Positions 1 to 9,647 are shown, counted from the first letter of the stretch. The stretch: DNA of 64,000 nucleotides from Solibacillus sp. FSL H8-0523 (GCF_038051985.1 NZ_CP150291.1:2480001-2544000); one strand, 5' to 3'. Made by a program: numbers and translations. Notes: generated by a model not told the origin, from the letters alone.

Positions 1-545
1 ATCACCGTATAAGAAAACACATCCTGTAACACTTGGATCGTCTTTTGTGGAAATTGTACCGTTAGCTCAATCGGACCTAAACCTAAAATACGGTGAGCTT
101 CTTCGACCGGGCTGTTTGGCCAATACGTCCATTTTTCCGGTACCGTTTGCCCATTATGATTGATGAGCAGCATGCGTAACCCTTCCGAATCTTCAAACGC
201 CAGTACATCATAGCCAGCGTACTTCGTAATCGGCTCATGCGTCACGTTTAATTCCTGAAGTCGTTGTTGCCAATACACTAAGCTGTCATAGCTTGGTACG
301 AGTAAACCCATTCGCGTAATCGCATTTGTACCCCGAATTGTTCTGCCTGCCAATGGAATTTCAAAGAATGTCAACTCTGTCCCCGGAGCGCCCGTATAAT
401 CTCCGTAAAACAAGTGGTACATATCGGTAGAATCCTGATTGACGGTTTTATTTACCAATCGTAATCCAAGAATATCATGATAAAAATGGAAATTTGCTTT
501 TAAATCTTTTGTAATCATTGAAATGTGATGATGTGTCATTTTCAT
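1..545 (-). CDS. Ring-cleaving dioxygenase, VOC/glyoxalase family (partial, runs off left edge)
   Basis: The frame is open from ATG at 545 to the window edge, about 181 codons, so the C-terminal part is missing. The start reads MKMTHHHISMITKD, followed by a stretch ending KTVNQDSTDMYHLFYGD and then PGTELTFFE. This is the N-terminal VOC module of MhqO/MhqA-type extradiol dioxygenases, which cleave hydroquinone or catechol-like rings using Fe(II); the early His is the expected metal ligand. An AGAAGGAG ribosome site sits 5 nt before the ATG. The start is only 11 bp after the stop of the chemoreceptor gene upstream, so the two are probably co-transcribed. Family call is firm, substrate unknown; the second VOC half cannot be checked here. 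Confidence 0.85.
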   Translation of the reverse strand, partial: MKMTHHHISMITKDLKANFHFYHDILGLRLVNKTVNQDSTDMYHLFYGDYTGAPGTELTFFEIPLAGRTIRGTNAITRMGLLVPSYDSLVYWQQRLQELNVTHEPITKYAGYDVLAFEDSEGLRMLLINHNGQTVPEKWTYWPNSPVEEAHRILGLGPIELTVQFPQKTIQVLQDVFSYTV

Positions 546-556
546 AGTAACTCCTT

Positions 557-2101
557 CTATTGTAAATCAGTAAATTCTTCATATAATACGAGTTGATTTA
601 ACTTTTCAACGACGCTATTTAAGCCATTCGTTACGTGCTGTAAATCATCGATATTTCGAATTTGTTCACCCGATGTCTCGATCGAAGCATCAGACAGTTT
701 CAGTAAAAGCTCATTCGATTGAAGGACTGTTTGGAATGTTTCATTAACATTTTTAACCGTTGTGACAGTCGCATCAATAATTTTTGAAATATCATAGGTT
801 TCGTGTTCCATTGATTTTGAGCTCGTGACAATTTGTGAAAAGGTTTGCTCTGTCTCTTCAACAATCTGCTTGCCTTTCGCTACTTCTTCAACGCTCGCTA
901 CCATGCTTTCTTGAATGTGCTCGACTTTCGTATACATCGTGTGAATTAACGTTAAAATATGGCTCGTTGAATCTTTCGAGCTATGCGCGAGCTTTTGAAC
1001 CTCATTTGCCACCACACTAAAGCCCTTTCCGTGATCACCTGCACGCGCTGCTTCAATCGAAGCGTTCAATGCCAGTAATTTCGTTTGATCAGAAATCCGT
1101 TCAATTTCGATTACCTGCTTTGAAATTTCCTTTGAATCGTCATAAAAATCATCTACTAAACTACGTAAATTTTGTAAGGATGATTCAACAACCTCTTGCT
1201 GCGTCGCGATTTTATTGATAGAAACCGAGCCATCAAGTGCATGTGTCGTTGCATCAGTTGCCTGTTTGGTAATATGATTGGTGATTGACTGAATATCAAG
1301 CATTTGTTGTTCAAGTTCCCCACCATTAGCAGCTGTTTGAATCACTAAATTCGTCGTTTTGTCAATTTGCCCTTTTGTAGCGGTTAACGTATCTTGAGTC
1401 TCATAGCTCGAAGATGTCACAAGCGTATTTTTTTTACCTAAATCTTCTGCACCACGTCTCACAGCTTGACTCACGCTTTGCACCTCTTGTAGCAATGCGT
1501 TTATTTTTTCATTGCTTTCCTGTTCAAGCTTAGCGTGAGCGCGGTCTGATTCTTGCATATGCTGAATAATCACGGCAGTAGCAACTGTAATCAAAATTAA
1601 AAAGAACGCATGAATTAAGACAAGACTGAAGCTATACCCACTCGTTCCACAAAGCAGTTCTGGGAATAAAAAATACCCACCTAAATGGTGAACCGTAAAT
1701 ATAGACGCCGCTACAAAAATTAACCGTTTGCTATGAAACATCGTGATTAACGACATCACCACAAAAATTGAAAAGTGATATTCTATTAAACCACTCCCAG
1801 ATGCGATGATGGTTATACTTGAGAGGGTTAGCGTCAGCATAATCAGCCACGGTAAGCGTTGATCGGAAGGATACTTTTTATACATAGTCCAGCCCACGAT
1901 CACGAGTAGGAAAAGCGTAACAAGTAAGCCGATGACAATAGTTTTAGTCTGATAGGTCATCACTTGCCCATTTTCCATAATAATGCGACCTTCTAAAAAT
2001 CCAAAATACTGATGCATCACAAATACAATAAGCGCTACGTCACTTAGCACTGTCGAAAAAATCAATAATAATTTATTTTGTAACATTTTTTTCTCAATCA
2101 T
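557..2101 (-). CDS. Methyl-accepting chemotaxis protein with multi-span membrane N-terminus
   Basis: Chemoreceptor of about 514 aa. The first ~200 residues hold about six hydrophobic spans with short loops and no large extracytoplasmic sensor domain; a HHLGGYF motif lies between two spans. The C-terminal half is a long coiled coil with the signalling hairpin [20 protein letters not shown], which contacts CheA/CheW. An open frame extends 12 nt upstream to a TTG at 2113, but the ATG at 2101 has a GAGG six bases before it and is preferred. It likely senses a membrane-soluble ligand or membrane state. The neighbour 11 bp downstream is a ring-cleaving dioxygenase, hinting at aromatic or quinone taxis (inference). 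Confidence 0.9.
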   Translation of the reverse strand: MIEKKMLQNKLLLIFSTVLSDVALIVFVMHQYFGFLEGRIIMENGQVMTYQTKTIVIGLLVTLFLLVIVGWTMYKKYPSDQRLPWLIMLTLTLSSITIIASGSGLIEYHFSIFVVMSLITMFHSKRLIFVAASIFTVHHLGGYFLFPELLCGTSGYSFSLVLIHAFFLILITVATAVIIQHMQESDRAHAKLEQESNEKINALLQEVQSVSQAVRRGAEDLGKKNTLVTSSSYETQDTLTATKGQIDKTTNLVIQTAANGGELEQQMLDIQSITNHITKQATDATTHALDGSVSINKIATQQEVVESSLQNLRSLVDDFYDDSKEISKQVIEIERISDQTKLLALNASIEAARAGDHGKGFSVVANEVQKLAHSSKDSTSHILTLIHTMYTKVEHIQESMVASVEEVAKGKQIVEETEQTFSQIVTSSKSMEHETYDISKIIDATVTTVKNVNETFQTVLQSNELLLKLSDASIETSGEQIRNIDDLQHVTNGLNSVVEKLNQLVLYEEFTDLQ

Positions 2102-2226
2102 GGTAAACCTCAATTTCTTTCGTTATAATTTGAAACGTTCTATTAAGCTATTGACCTATTTTACCTAGGACATCTCACAAATTTCTCAAATGAGAGGGGG
2201 CTATCGCCATCCGCGCAAAAATTTTT

Positions 2227-3966
2227 ATGATTTTTAGTACGTTACTGCCGCTTTTTTTGATTTTGACCTTCTCTTATGAGTATCAAAAACAATTTACGCC
2301 TGCCCCACTACAAGATGGTGTCGTGCATTTACCGAACGAAGAAGATGCACTTGTTCAATTAAATCATGGCTGGACCTACGATGTGGGCACGCGCATTCAA
2401 CTCGTTGAGGCTACGCCATTTACGGTACATACAAACAAAGTCACTACCTTTTCGCTCAAGCTACAGGTACCAAAAGCACAACAGATTTACAGTGTAAAGT
2501 TAGCTGGGATTCATCAGCCCTTTGAACTTTGGGTCAATGGACAGCTCATCAAAGCAGGCTCGAGGCAGGCTCAGGAAAAACTCACGCATTTTTATGTAGA
2601 TCGATCATCTGTTGATTTGAAGCTGGTGATCACACCGATAAATGACCGGATCGCCTTTTTACAAACGCCCATTTTCGGACAGACAGATACGATGCAAGGG
2701 TTTTTCATAAAAAATCTCATCATCATGCTCCTGACGCTCATTAGCTTAACAATCTTAGGCGTCTACTCGATCACTTTATATTTCTCAAAGGAGCATAAAA
2801 TCCTGCATCTTCAAATTGGCATCTACTTCCTATTAGTTAGTGGCTCGCTACTTCTCTCAAACGAAGGGATTGTCGCAGTGTTCTTAAACTTCTCGGATAG
2901 CTTAGTCAAATTGAAAACGATTGCTGGCATACTTGCTGCTGTCCCGTTATATTTTATTGTTGCAGCGATAAATCAGGTTGTTTTATCGAAAGTAAAAATC
3001 TCTCGCTTTTTAAGCATCATTGTACTCGTACTGTTCCTGATTTTGATCGCACCGCTCGAGATATACCGTCCTTTGGAAATTATTATTTGGGGTTGTTTGA
3101 TCGGCATCCTCTTTTTACATTTGCTCAAGTTGATCATTTATTTCGCCAAGAACAAACAGTTTAAGTTGAAGAATATTTTATTATTGAACACGCTATTTTA
3201 TCTATTGCTCTATTTAATTTTGCGGATTTACTATAATGTATGGGGAACGGATTTCCAATCGAACTTGCTGCTCATCATTTTTGCTATTTCGATTTGTCTG
3301 TACTTAATGCTCTATCAAAATCAATTAGTCTCAGAGCTCGAACGCTCGAAAAAAGAGGCCATTCAATCGAAAATTTCCTTTTTCAATGCCCAAATTAAAC
3401 CGCATTTTATTTATAATGCACTCAGTAATATTATGGCGCTCTGCTATACCGATAATTTAAAAGCTGCGCATCTTTTAGGAAAATTCAGCACCTATTTACG
3501 CTTGATTTTTGAAAATAACACGCAAAATGATTGGATTTCGTTGGAAAAGGAATTAACATTGATAGATGCCTATGTCGAAATCGAAAAGGCTCGTTTCCCC
3601 GATAAAATTCACTACACACTCGAGGTTGATCCAATGAGCAAGTCGTTAACGATCCCTGCCCTTTCCATTCAACCTTTCGTTGAAAATGCGATTCGCCATG
3701 GACTCTTTAACAAGGAGGGCACGGGGATTGTCTCTGTAAAGACTAAACAGCAGCCCCATGAATTAATCATAACGATTAAAGATGACGGCGTTGGGATGAC
3801 TCCCGAAACGGTCGCCACGATTTTAGAAGGCACGCAAGAACAGCAAGGGATTGGCGTATTAAACGTCATTCAACGCTTACAGTATATTGACAACAGCCAA
3901 TTTGACTTGCACTCTGCGTTACATGAAGGAACAACAATTGTACTGAAAATACCAATTCAATCGTAA
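2227..3966 (+). CDS. LytS/YehU-like sensor histidine kinase with 7TMR-DISM-like sensor
   Basis: About 579 aa. After an N-terminal hydrophobic segment comes an extracytoplasmic beta-rich domain (~25-155), about seven membrane spans (~160-370), then a His_kinase domain with the phospho-acceptor in KPHFIYNAL (His393 counted from the ATG at 2227) and a GHKL ATPase with the N-box PFVENAIRHGL and G-box DDGVGM. This architecture senses small molecules or envelope changes and phosphorylates the regulator encoded 15 bp downstream. The start is uncertain: no Shine-Dalgarno precedes ATG 2227 closely, while GAGAGGGGG at 2192-2200 fits an upstream non-ATG start (ATC at 2209), which would add six residues to a very short signal segment. 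Confidence 0.88.
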   Translation: MIFSTLLPLFLILTFSYEYQKQFTPAPLQDGVVHLPNEEDALVQLNHGWTYDVGTRIQLVEATPFTVHTNKVTTFSLKLQVPKAQQIYSVKLAGIHQPFELWVNGQLIKAGSRQAQEKLTHFYVDRSSVDLKLVITPINDRIAFLQTPIFGQTDTMQGFFIKNLIIMLLTLISLTILGVYSITLYFSKEHKILHLQIGIYFLLVSGSLLLSNEGIVAVFLNFSDSLVKLKTIAGILAAVPLYFIVAAINQVVLSKVKISRFLSIIVLVLFLILIAPLEIYRPLEIIIWGCLIGILFLHLLKLIIYFAKNKQFKLKNILLLNTLFYLLLYLILRIYYNVWGTDFQSNLLLIIFAISICLYLMLYQNQLVSELERSKKEAIQSKISFFNAQIKPHFIYNALSNIMALCYTDNLKAAHLLGKFSTYLRLIFENNTQNDWISLEKELTLIDAYVEIEKARFPDKIHYTLEVDPMSKSLTIPALSIQPFVENAIRHGLFNKEGTGIVSVKTKQQPHELIITIKDDGVGMTPETVATILEGTQEQQGIGVLNVIQRLQYIDNSQFDLHSALHEGTTIVLKIPIQS

Positions 3967-3981
3967 GAACGGAGGGCCCTT

Positions 3982-4911
3982 ATGTTAAAAGCAGTCGTCG
4001 TGGAAGATGAACAAAATTTACTCGATTTACTCGTATATTTTTTGAAAAATAACGCGCATTATGAGGTCATCGGCGCATTCCATAATCCAGAAATGGCCTT
4101 GCAGGAAATCCCTCAGCTTGCACCAGACGTTATTTTTTTAGATATCGAAATGCCGAAAATGAACGGGATAGAGCTGGCGACACGTTTAAAAAGTGACCGC
4201 TATCAGCTCGTTTTCACAACGGCCTACGAACAATATGCGTTAGAAGCGTTGAAGCTTGAGGCAAGTGAATATTTACTGAAACCAATCACACCCGAAAGTA
4301 TAGAAAGCATTAGCCCTAAAATTTTGAAACGCAACACAATGCTTAAACAGTTCAACGCACCTGTGGAAAAAGCGTATAGCATCCAATGCTTTGGTAGCTT
4401 TAACGTTTCAGCAGCCGCGCAAGTGATTAAGTGGCCTACTCGAAAAGTAGAAGAATTATTTGCTTATTTGCTCGTGCATTCTGGATGTATCCTGAATAAA
4501 TGGCGCATCGCCGAGGATATCTGGCCAAACAAAGGCATCAATAACATTTACAACTCGGTCTATTTATTAAATAAAACCTTAAAAGAATTTGACTTCCCGA
4601 TAAGCGTGGTCAATCTAAATGAAGGCTATAAATTAGAAATCGGTGACTCGGTTCAAATTGATCTTCTGGCATTTAATCAGCATAATCTTGAAGATAGCGC
4701 ATCAAAAGAAACGCTTGAGCTAGCAAACTACATTTCTTTACGCGGCCCACTTTTTTATGACAAGGACTATGCGTGGATTACCTTATACCGCGAGCAGTAC
4801 ACGATTAAGCACCAAAAATTACTTGATAATTTGTTAACTCACTATCAAACAACAGATCCGATTATTCACGAAGGTTTATTGAAAGACTATCAAACACTTT
4901 ATGACGATTAA
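3982..4911 (+). CDS. Response regulator with SARP/BTAD-type winged-helix output domain
   Basis: 309 aa. Residues 1-120 form a receiver domain: acidic pocket VVEDE, phospho-acceptor Asp54 in VIFLDIEMPKMNG, switch Thr in FTTAYEQYA and Lys in LLKPI. After a linker, residues ~130-220 form an OmpR/SARP-like winged helix (KWPTRKVEELFAYLLVH, then NKTLKEF) followed by a helical region resembling a bacterial transcriptional activator domain. It is the cognate partner of the histidine kinase upstream, with a good GGAGGGCCCTT ribosome site. Transcription probably ends at the hairpin at 4955-4996. Target genes are unknown; no obvious dependent operon lies beside it on the plus strand. Confidence 0.88.
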   Translation: MLKAVVVEDEQNLLDLLVYFLKNNAHYEVIGAFHNPEMALQEIPQLAPDVIFLDIEMPKMNGIELATRLKSDRYQLVFTTAYEQYALEALKLEASEYLLKPITPESIESISPKILKRNTMLKQFNAPVEKAYSIQCFGSFNVSAAAQVIKWPTRKVEELFAYLLVHSGCILNKWRIAEDIWPNKGINNIYNSVYLLNKTLKEFDFPISVVNLNEGYKLEIGDSVQIDLLAFNQHNLEDSASKETLELANYISLRGPLFYDKDYAWITLYREQYTIKHQKLLDNLLTHYQTTDPIIHEGLLKDYQTLYDD

Positions 4912-4954
4912 TGCCCCTCTCTCTGAAAGCTGATTTTAAATATATGTTTTAAAT

Positions 4955-4996
4955 AAGGGTCTGCTCGGTAAAATATACCGAAGCAGACCCTTTTAT
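4955..4996. terminator. Bidirectional terminator between response regulator and MFS gene
   Basis: AAGGGTCTGCT-CGGTA pairs with TACCG-A-AGCAGACCCTT around an AAATA loop, one bulged A, then TTTTA on the plus strand and an A-run giving U-rich RNA on the minus strand. It serves both convergent genes and overlaps the MFS stop codon. Confidence 0.9.
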
Positions 4997-6267
4997 TGTT
5001 CATTTTTTAACGCAAATTTCCGGCCAAACACAATATAAAAATACGTTGAACCAATCAAGTAGAGCGCACCTGTAATGGAAAACGTATACACATAACCCCA
5101 ATACGAACCGTATGTTGTGACAAACCAAGCTGCCGGAATCCCCATCACTGCCCACCCCAAATTAAATACCGTTTGGTTGATTGAATTGGCGAGTCCTTTA
5201 TATTTGTCGTGCACAACATCCATCGCAATGGCACTCGTAATCGGATTGCCAGCATTCATCAGTGCTTGACGCATTAAAAAGCCAAGTGAGGCAAAAAATA
5301 AGGAGCCTGTAAATGCCGTTAAAAATAAAAATGGGATTGAGGCAAATTGGAAAATAACGAGTGCACGCACTTTACCGACACGTTTGACAAGCATCGGCCC
5401 AATCATCATTGCAACAGCCGTCATGGCAGAGCCAAGTGCCAATATAAAGCCGATATACGAATTACTCGCCTCAAATCGATTAGCAAAATATAAATTCAAA
5501 TACGGAATGACAAGGCCAGAGCCGCTACCAATAAGTAAATTGGCAATCGCAAAAAGCGCCATCATTTTAAAATTAAAGCCTCTACTTGCATTTTTTTCAT
5601 TGGCTTTCGGTTCAATCGATTGTTGCTTCACGACCTCTACCTTTTTAATAGGTTTCAGTTTAAATAGCGCTGGTAAACCCATCATAAATAAAGCAGCACC
5701 AACGAGTAGCGCTACACGAATACTATGTGCTTCATCCATAAAGAATAGCAGCTGCATTAAATCGGCAATGACACCACCGAGTAAACTTCCGACTACATTG
5801 GCGATTGTGACGAGTGCAAAATGCAAACTAAATAAATGCATGCGCTCTTTTGGATTTGAATTTTCCGCTAAAAACGGGACACCTGATACTTGTATTAACG
5901 CCCAGACGATCCCTGTTGCAAAAGCAAATAGCAACATCGGCTGTTCAGCAGTAACAAAACTTCTGCCAAAAAGCATCAAGCAGGTCAAACTAGCACCCGT
6001 AATCATAATCCACTTTCGTCCAAGCTTATCGCTTATAATCCCCGCTGGAATCAGCATAAAAGCCGTTGCTAATGCAGTAATAGAAATAACGCTCCCGTTC
6101 ACAGTTTCCGGCAGACCCAGCTCACGTATATATAAGTTGTACATTATACTAAAAATCCCCATACCCATTTGTAAAAATAGGTTGGCGAATATAAACAATT
6201 TAATATTGCGATTGAACGACTTAAAATTTTTGACCCATTCTAGAAGCCACGTCTTCAATAGACACAC
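4993..6267 (-). CDS. MFS transporter (DHA1-like), 12 spans
   Basis: About 424 aa with twelve predicted membrane spans in two halves joined by a cytosolic loop near residues 205-235 (KPIKKVEVVKQQSIEPKANE). The A-motif between spans 2 and 3 reads GIISDKLGRKWIM, typical of major facilitator drug or metabolite exporters. The furthest start is GTG at 6267 with AAGG only three bases away; a TTG at 6258 has better spacing from AGGTGA and may be the true start. Substrate cannot be told from sequence. It is transcribed alone; about 255 bp of sequence without a recognisable gene separate it from the TetR gene upstream. Confidence 0.85.
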   Translation of the reverse strand: MCLLKTWLLEWVKNFKSFNRNIKLFIFANLFLQMGMGIFSIMYNLYIRELGLPETVNGSVISITALATAFMLIPAGIISDKLGRKWIMITGASLTCLMLFGRSFVTAEQPMLLFAFATGIVWALIQVSGVPFLAENSNPKERMHLFSLHFALVTIANVVGSLLGGVIADLMQLLFFMDEAHSIRVALLVGAALFMMGLPALFKLKPIKKVEVVKQQSIEPKANEKNASRGFNFKMMALFAIANLLIGSGSGLVIPYLNLYFANRFEASNSYIGFILALGSAMTAVAMMIGPMLVKRVGKVRALVIFQFASIPFLFLTAFTGSLFFASLGFLMRQALMNAGNPITSAIAMDVVHDKYKGLANSINQTVFNLGWAVMGIPAAWFVTTYGSYWGYVYTFSITGALYLIGSTYFYIVFGRKFALKNEQ

Positions 6268-6522
6268 TCACCTTCTATTTTTATTTCGACTTCCTAAATA
6301 TACGTCTTTCGTATTAAAATCTCAATAGAAATGTCGATTATTAGTAAATAAAAGGTTCATCTCCGTAAGTTGGGGATGAAAAAGTGATAATACATATAAA
6401 TGGGCACGTTTTAATGTAATCCGTTCTACTACGCTACTTTAAATCAACGGTAATCTGTTAGGAAAGGAACCAAATTAAAGGCAATTGCGCTTCAAAAGAG
6501 GTCATGCAATCTAGTCCGCGCG

Positions 6523-7062
6523 TTACCGCTTGTTCATCAATTCAATTTGACCAGCGATCACTTGTGCCGTTAAGTCATTTTCATGCTGGAGCCACCACAT
6601 AATGACCCCAATAATCGATGCGGTTTTCACATCGCTTTCCACATAAAAATCGCGCTTTGGCTTCATCGGATTACGTCTACGAACCGTAATTAACTCCTTA
6701 AATAAATCAAATAAATGACGTTCAACCGCGTCTTGTTGCGTAAGAGCTATAATAATCGACCAACGTTCCTGCAAGTAATGCAGTAAATCCACGACCTGCT
6801 CTTGGCGCGAGCTATTTTTTTCGTGCATGAGTGCATTAATTTTCACGGTAAGCTGCTGTAAGATTTCCTGCGTCATCTGCACTTGTAAATCCTCAAGATC
6901 CTTGTAATGTAAATAAAACGTCGTACGATTCAGCTTTGCATGCTTGGTCACTTTTTGTACGGATAATTGATGTAGTTGATTGCCCTCTAATAACAATTCT
7001 AATAACGCCTCTTTTAATAGTTGCTGTGTGCGTAACACGCGTGGATCTCCGTATTGCATCAT
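6523..7062 (-). CDS. TetR/AcrR family transcriptional regulator
   Basis: 179 aa. Residues ~8-60 are a TetR N-terminal helix-turn-helix with the recognition segment LNRTTFYLHYKDLEDL; the rest is a helical ligand-binding and dimerisation domain. It is divergent from an MFS exporter, the classic arrangement for local repression relieved by the exported compound. AGGGGG lies just before ATG 7062, with a second in-frame ATG immediately after. The shared promoter region contains a perfect palindrome and two further half-sites (7098-7184), likely operators for this protein. Ligand unknown. Confidence 0.88.
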   Translation of the reverse strand: MMQYGDPRVLRTQQLLKEALLELLLEGNQLHQLSVQKVTKHAKLNRTTFYLHYKDLEDLQVQMTQEILQQLTVKINALMHEKNSSRQEQVVDLLHYLQERWSIIIALTQQDAVERHLFDLFKELITVRRRNPMKPKRDFYVESDVKTASIIGVIMWWLQHENDLTAQVIAGQIELMNKR

Positions 7063-7097
7063 GTTCCCCCTAATTTTTATCGACAGTTTTTGAATAT

Positions 7098-7188
7098 TTG
7101 TCTACTACAACACACTTTGTCTACGATTGTTCATGGTCAATCGATACATTCAATTGCTATGATACTTTTTAGACACAATGTCTATAAT
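7098..7188. promoter_or_regulatory. Divergent promoter/operator of tetR-MFS pair
   Basis: TAGACA-CAA-TGTCTA at 7170-7184 is a perfect palindrome abutting a TATAAT -10 box (7183-7188) for the MFS gene. Two more TTGTCTAC half-sites lie at 7098-7105 and 7117-7124; read on the minus strand the first gives TAGACA, 17 bp from GATAAA, a usable tetR promoter. Repressor binding could therefore block both directions. Confidence 0.6.
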
Positions 7189-7208
7189 ATAAACGCTAAG
7201 GAGTCTTT

Positions 7209-8615
7209 ATGCAAAACGAACTATCACCTAAAACTAAAAAGTTGCTCGTACTGATTTTAATTGTTGGCTGCTTCTTTTCCACGTTAAATCAGACTTTATT
7301 AAATGTTGCGTTAAGTGAGCTCATGCAAATTTTTCAGGTCACACCAGTAACGATTCAATGGCTCGCAACGGGCTTTATGCTCGTAAACGGAGTGCTTGTA
7401 CCAATTACCGCCTATTTAATGAAACGCTTTTCAACACGCCAAATATTCATGAGCTCGATGGTATTTTTATTCATCGGTTCTGTCCTTGCCGCCTGCGCAC
7501 AAAACTTCGGCATGCTACTTGCTGGACGTATGATCCAAGCTGCGGGGGCTGGGATTATTTTACCGCTGATGATGACGGTAATTGTTTATTTATATCCAGC
7601 TGAACAACGAGGGGCGATTATGGGGAAAATGGGTTTTGCGATTATCTTCGCCCCTGCCATTGCCCCTACTGTCGGTGGCTTTATCCTTGAATACCTTTCT
7701 TGGCGCTACCTCTTCATCATGATGATTCCCATTTCAGCTGCGATAATTGTATTGGCACTAAAATACATGATCAATATTGAAGAGGGCTCAAAACTATCGC
7801 TCGATTTAACGAGTGTACTGTATTCAACAATCGGCTTCGGGGCGGTATTATACGGCTTTAGTAGTGCTGGGAGTCGTGGTTGGGGCGACTGGCTCGTGTT
7901 GACGTCAATCATTGTCGGAATCGTGAGCATTGCGCTCTTTAGTCGTCGCATGCTAGCATCCGCGCAGCCGTTACTTAATTTGCGGGTATTTAGCTACAAA
8001 ATGTTTACAATGACCAGCATTATTAATATTACAATTACGATTTTAATGTACGCAGATCTGATTTTACTGCCGATTTATTTACAAGATGGGCGCGGTTTTA
8101 ATGCCTTTGAAGCGGGATTAATTTTACTACCTGCTGCGATTATTAATGCTTTTTTATCACCTGTGACTGGTAAATTATTCGACCGCTTTGGTGCTAAGCC
8201 CCTGTTTTTAATCGGGACTGCACTCATTGCCCTTTCGATGCTGCTCGTTATTGATTTATCCACAACAATGTCCGTTCCATATTTAATCATTCGTACGATT
8301 GTTTTACGTGTCGGCTTAACCTTTATTACAATGCCGCTTAATACAGCTGCTTTAAATGCCCTGCCACGGGAGCTTGCATCACATGGCTCCGCCGTAAATA
8401 ACACCGTTCGTCAACTTGCAGGCGCGATTGGCACAGCGGTTATTATTACAATCTATACAATGCAGTTGAGCCATGTCGACATCACGGCAAACGACGGTTT
8501 TGCCACTGCCGCTGGGAACACGTACATTTGGATGCTAGGACTTGCCATCCTTTCGATTATCATTGCCTTATTCGTGCCAAATAAAGTAGAAAAGTCAAAT
8601 TCATCCGTTGAATAG
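7209..8615 (+). CDS. DHA2-family MFS multidrug exporter (EmrB/QacA type), 14 spans
   Basis: 468 aa with about 14 membrane spans. Motifs include the opening LNQTLLNVALSELMQIF, the QWLATGFML segment and the motif-C-like GFAIIFAPAIAPTVGGFI of drug/H+ antiporters. ATG 7209 has AAGGAG at the right distance. Divergent from the TetR regulator with an operator over its promoter, so expression is probably induced by an exported toxic compound. Substrate range cannot be predicted. A second paralogue of the same family is at 24410-25822. Confidence 0.9.
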   Translation: MQNELSPKTKKLLVLILIVGCFFSTLNQTLLNVALSELMQIFQVTPVTIQWLATGFMLVNGVLVPITAYLMKRFSTRQIFMSSMVFLFIGSVLAACAQNFGMLLAGRMIQAAGAGIILPLMMTVIVYLYPAEQRGAIMGKMGFAIIFAPAIAPTVGGFILEYLSWRYLFIMMIPISAAIIVLALKYMINIEEGSKLSLDLTSVLYSTIGFGAVLYGFSSAGSRGWGDWLVLTSIIVGIVSIALFSRRMLASAQPLLNLRVFSYKMFTMTSIINITITILMYADLILLPIYLQDGRGFNAFEAGLILLPAAIINAFLSPVTGKLFDRFGAKPLFLIGTALIALSMLLVIDLSTTMSVPYLIIRTIVLRVGLTFITMPLNTAALNALPRELASHGSAVNNTVRQLAGAIGTAVIITIYTMQLSHVDITANDGFATAAGNTYIWMLGLAILSIIIALFVPNKVEKSNSSVE

Positions 8616-8632
8616 TCTTCCCGATTTATATT

Positions 8633-8673
8633 AAACTATAATAAAATCACTATTTTTTATAGTTTCTATCTAT
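8633..8673. promoter_or_regulatory. LysR-type regulator box upstream of lysR gene
   Basis: Inverted repeat AAACTATA (8633-8640)/TATAGTTT (8658-8665), and inside its right part ATAG-N7-CTAT at 8659-8673, a T-N11-A LTTR box 20 bp before the regulator start. The same AAACTATAATA and ATAG-N7-CTAT signals recur before the CoA-transferase gene at 11273-11305, so this is probably the autoregulatory site. Confidence 0.65.
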
Positions 8674-8693
8674 AAATCAGAAAGGCGTTACTT

Positions 8694-9605
8694 ATGGAAT
8701 TAAGACAGTTAGAGTACTTTATTATTCTTTGTGAAGAAATGCAATTTACGAAAGCGGCAGATCGACTGCTGATTGCACAGCCGACACTTAGTCAGCAAAT
8801 TAAAGTTTTAGAACAAGAACTGGGTACACCTTTGTTTCATCGCATCGGGAAAAAAATATCATTAACAGAAGCAGGACAAATTCTTTTACCACAAGCACGA
8901 AAAATGTTCCAAACACTTGATTCAACAAAAATTCAGTTGCAACAACTCGACAGCTTAGAAAAAGGCACACTTCGCATTGGTGCTCTTCCCGGCGAGCTAA
9001 CGAATATTGTGTCGGATATCGCGCTACAATTTATGCACAAGTATCCGCATATCCAAGTGTTCATTACATCAGGGGAAGATATGTACGAGCTCATCCGGAA
9101 TAATTCAATCGACTTTGGCTTCACATTTACTTTACACAATGACCAATATGAACAACAGTATGAAGAAACCCCTTTATATACAGAGCAATTTTGTTATGTT
9201 GAACGAAAACAAAGTAACGAAGTCAGCAAATCCATCCTGCTACAAGACATCATCAATGAACCGCTCGTTTTATTCCCAAACGCCCATTTATGCAGACGGA
9301 TCCTGAACAAAGCAGCGAAGGTCGAGCAGTTATCGATTGTTCCAAAATTTGAAACGTCAAGTATTGAAGCGATTTTTCAATTTGTAGAGCAAGGACTTGG
9401 TGGAACAATCGTTGCCAAAACATTATTTGATTTACATGCACCGCATGCATTACAAGCACATACGATTTTGCACCCACTATTAGAGCGTGAAACATTGCTT
9501 ATTTCTCAAAAAGAACGTCAACAAACCCCTGCCTATAGAGCGTTTATGGACTTATTACAACCTGCCTTATCGAAATATCATTTATCTTTACTGACGACGC
9601 CATAA
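8694..9605 (+). CDS. LysR family transcriptional regulator
   Basis: 303 aa. Residues 1-60 form the LysR winged helix-turn-helix (MELRQLEYFIILCEE, FTKAADRLLIAQPTLSQQI); residues ~90-295 are the periplasmic-binding-like effector domain. It resembles CynR/GltC-like regulators. The gene is convergent with the CoA-transferase gene and the two share a terminator, but LTTR boxes of identical geometry lie before both, so it likely controls its own expression and that of the CoA-transferase in response to an organic acid or CoA metabolite (inference). GAAAGG precedes ATG 8694. Confidence 0.9.
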   Translation: MELRQLEYFIILCEEMQFTKAADRLLIAQPTLSQQIKVLEQELGTPLFHRIGKKISLTEAGQILLPQARKMFQTLDSTKIQLQQLDSLEKGTLRIGALPGELTNIVSDIALQFMHKYPHIQVFITSGEDMYELIRNNSIDFGFTFTLHNDQYEQQYEETPLYTEQFCYVERKQSNEVSKSILLQDIINEPLVLFPNAHLCRRILNKAAKVEQLSIVPKFETSSIEAIFQFVEQGLGGTIVAKTLFDLHAPHALQAHTILHPLLERETLLISQKERQQTPAYRAFMDLLQPALSKYHLSLLTTP

Positions 9606-9606
9606 A

Positions 9607-9646
9607 AAAGAGGAAGTAAGCCACTATGTGCTCACTTCCTCTATTT
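9607..9646. terminator. Bidirectional terminator, lysR / CoA-transferase
   Basis: AGAGGAAGT at 9609-9617 pairs with ACTTCCTCT at 9634-9642, flanked by an A-run on one side and a T-rich tract on the other, between two convergent genes. Confidence 0.85.
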
Positions 9647-9647
9647 C

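Noticed and set aside
5384-6328. Long open frame (314 codons) on the plus strand
   Set aside because: It is exactly antisense to the MFS gene, has no ribosome site, and its translation is low-complexity (Ser/Ile/Lys) as expected for a shadow of a membrane protein.
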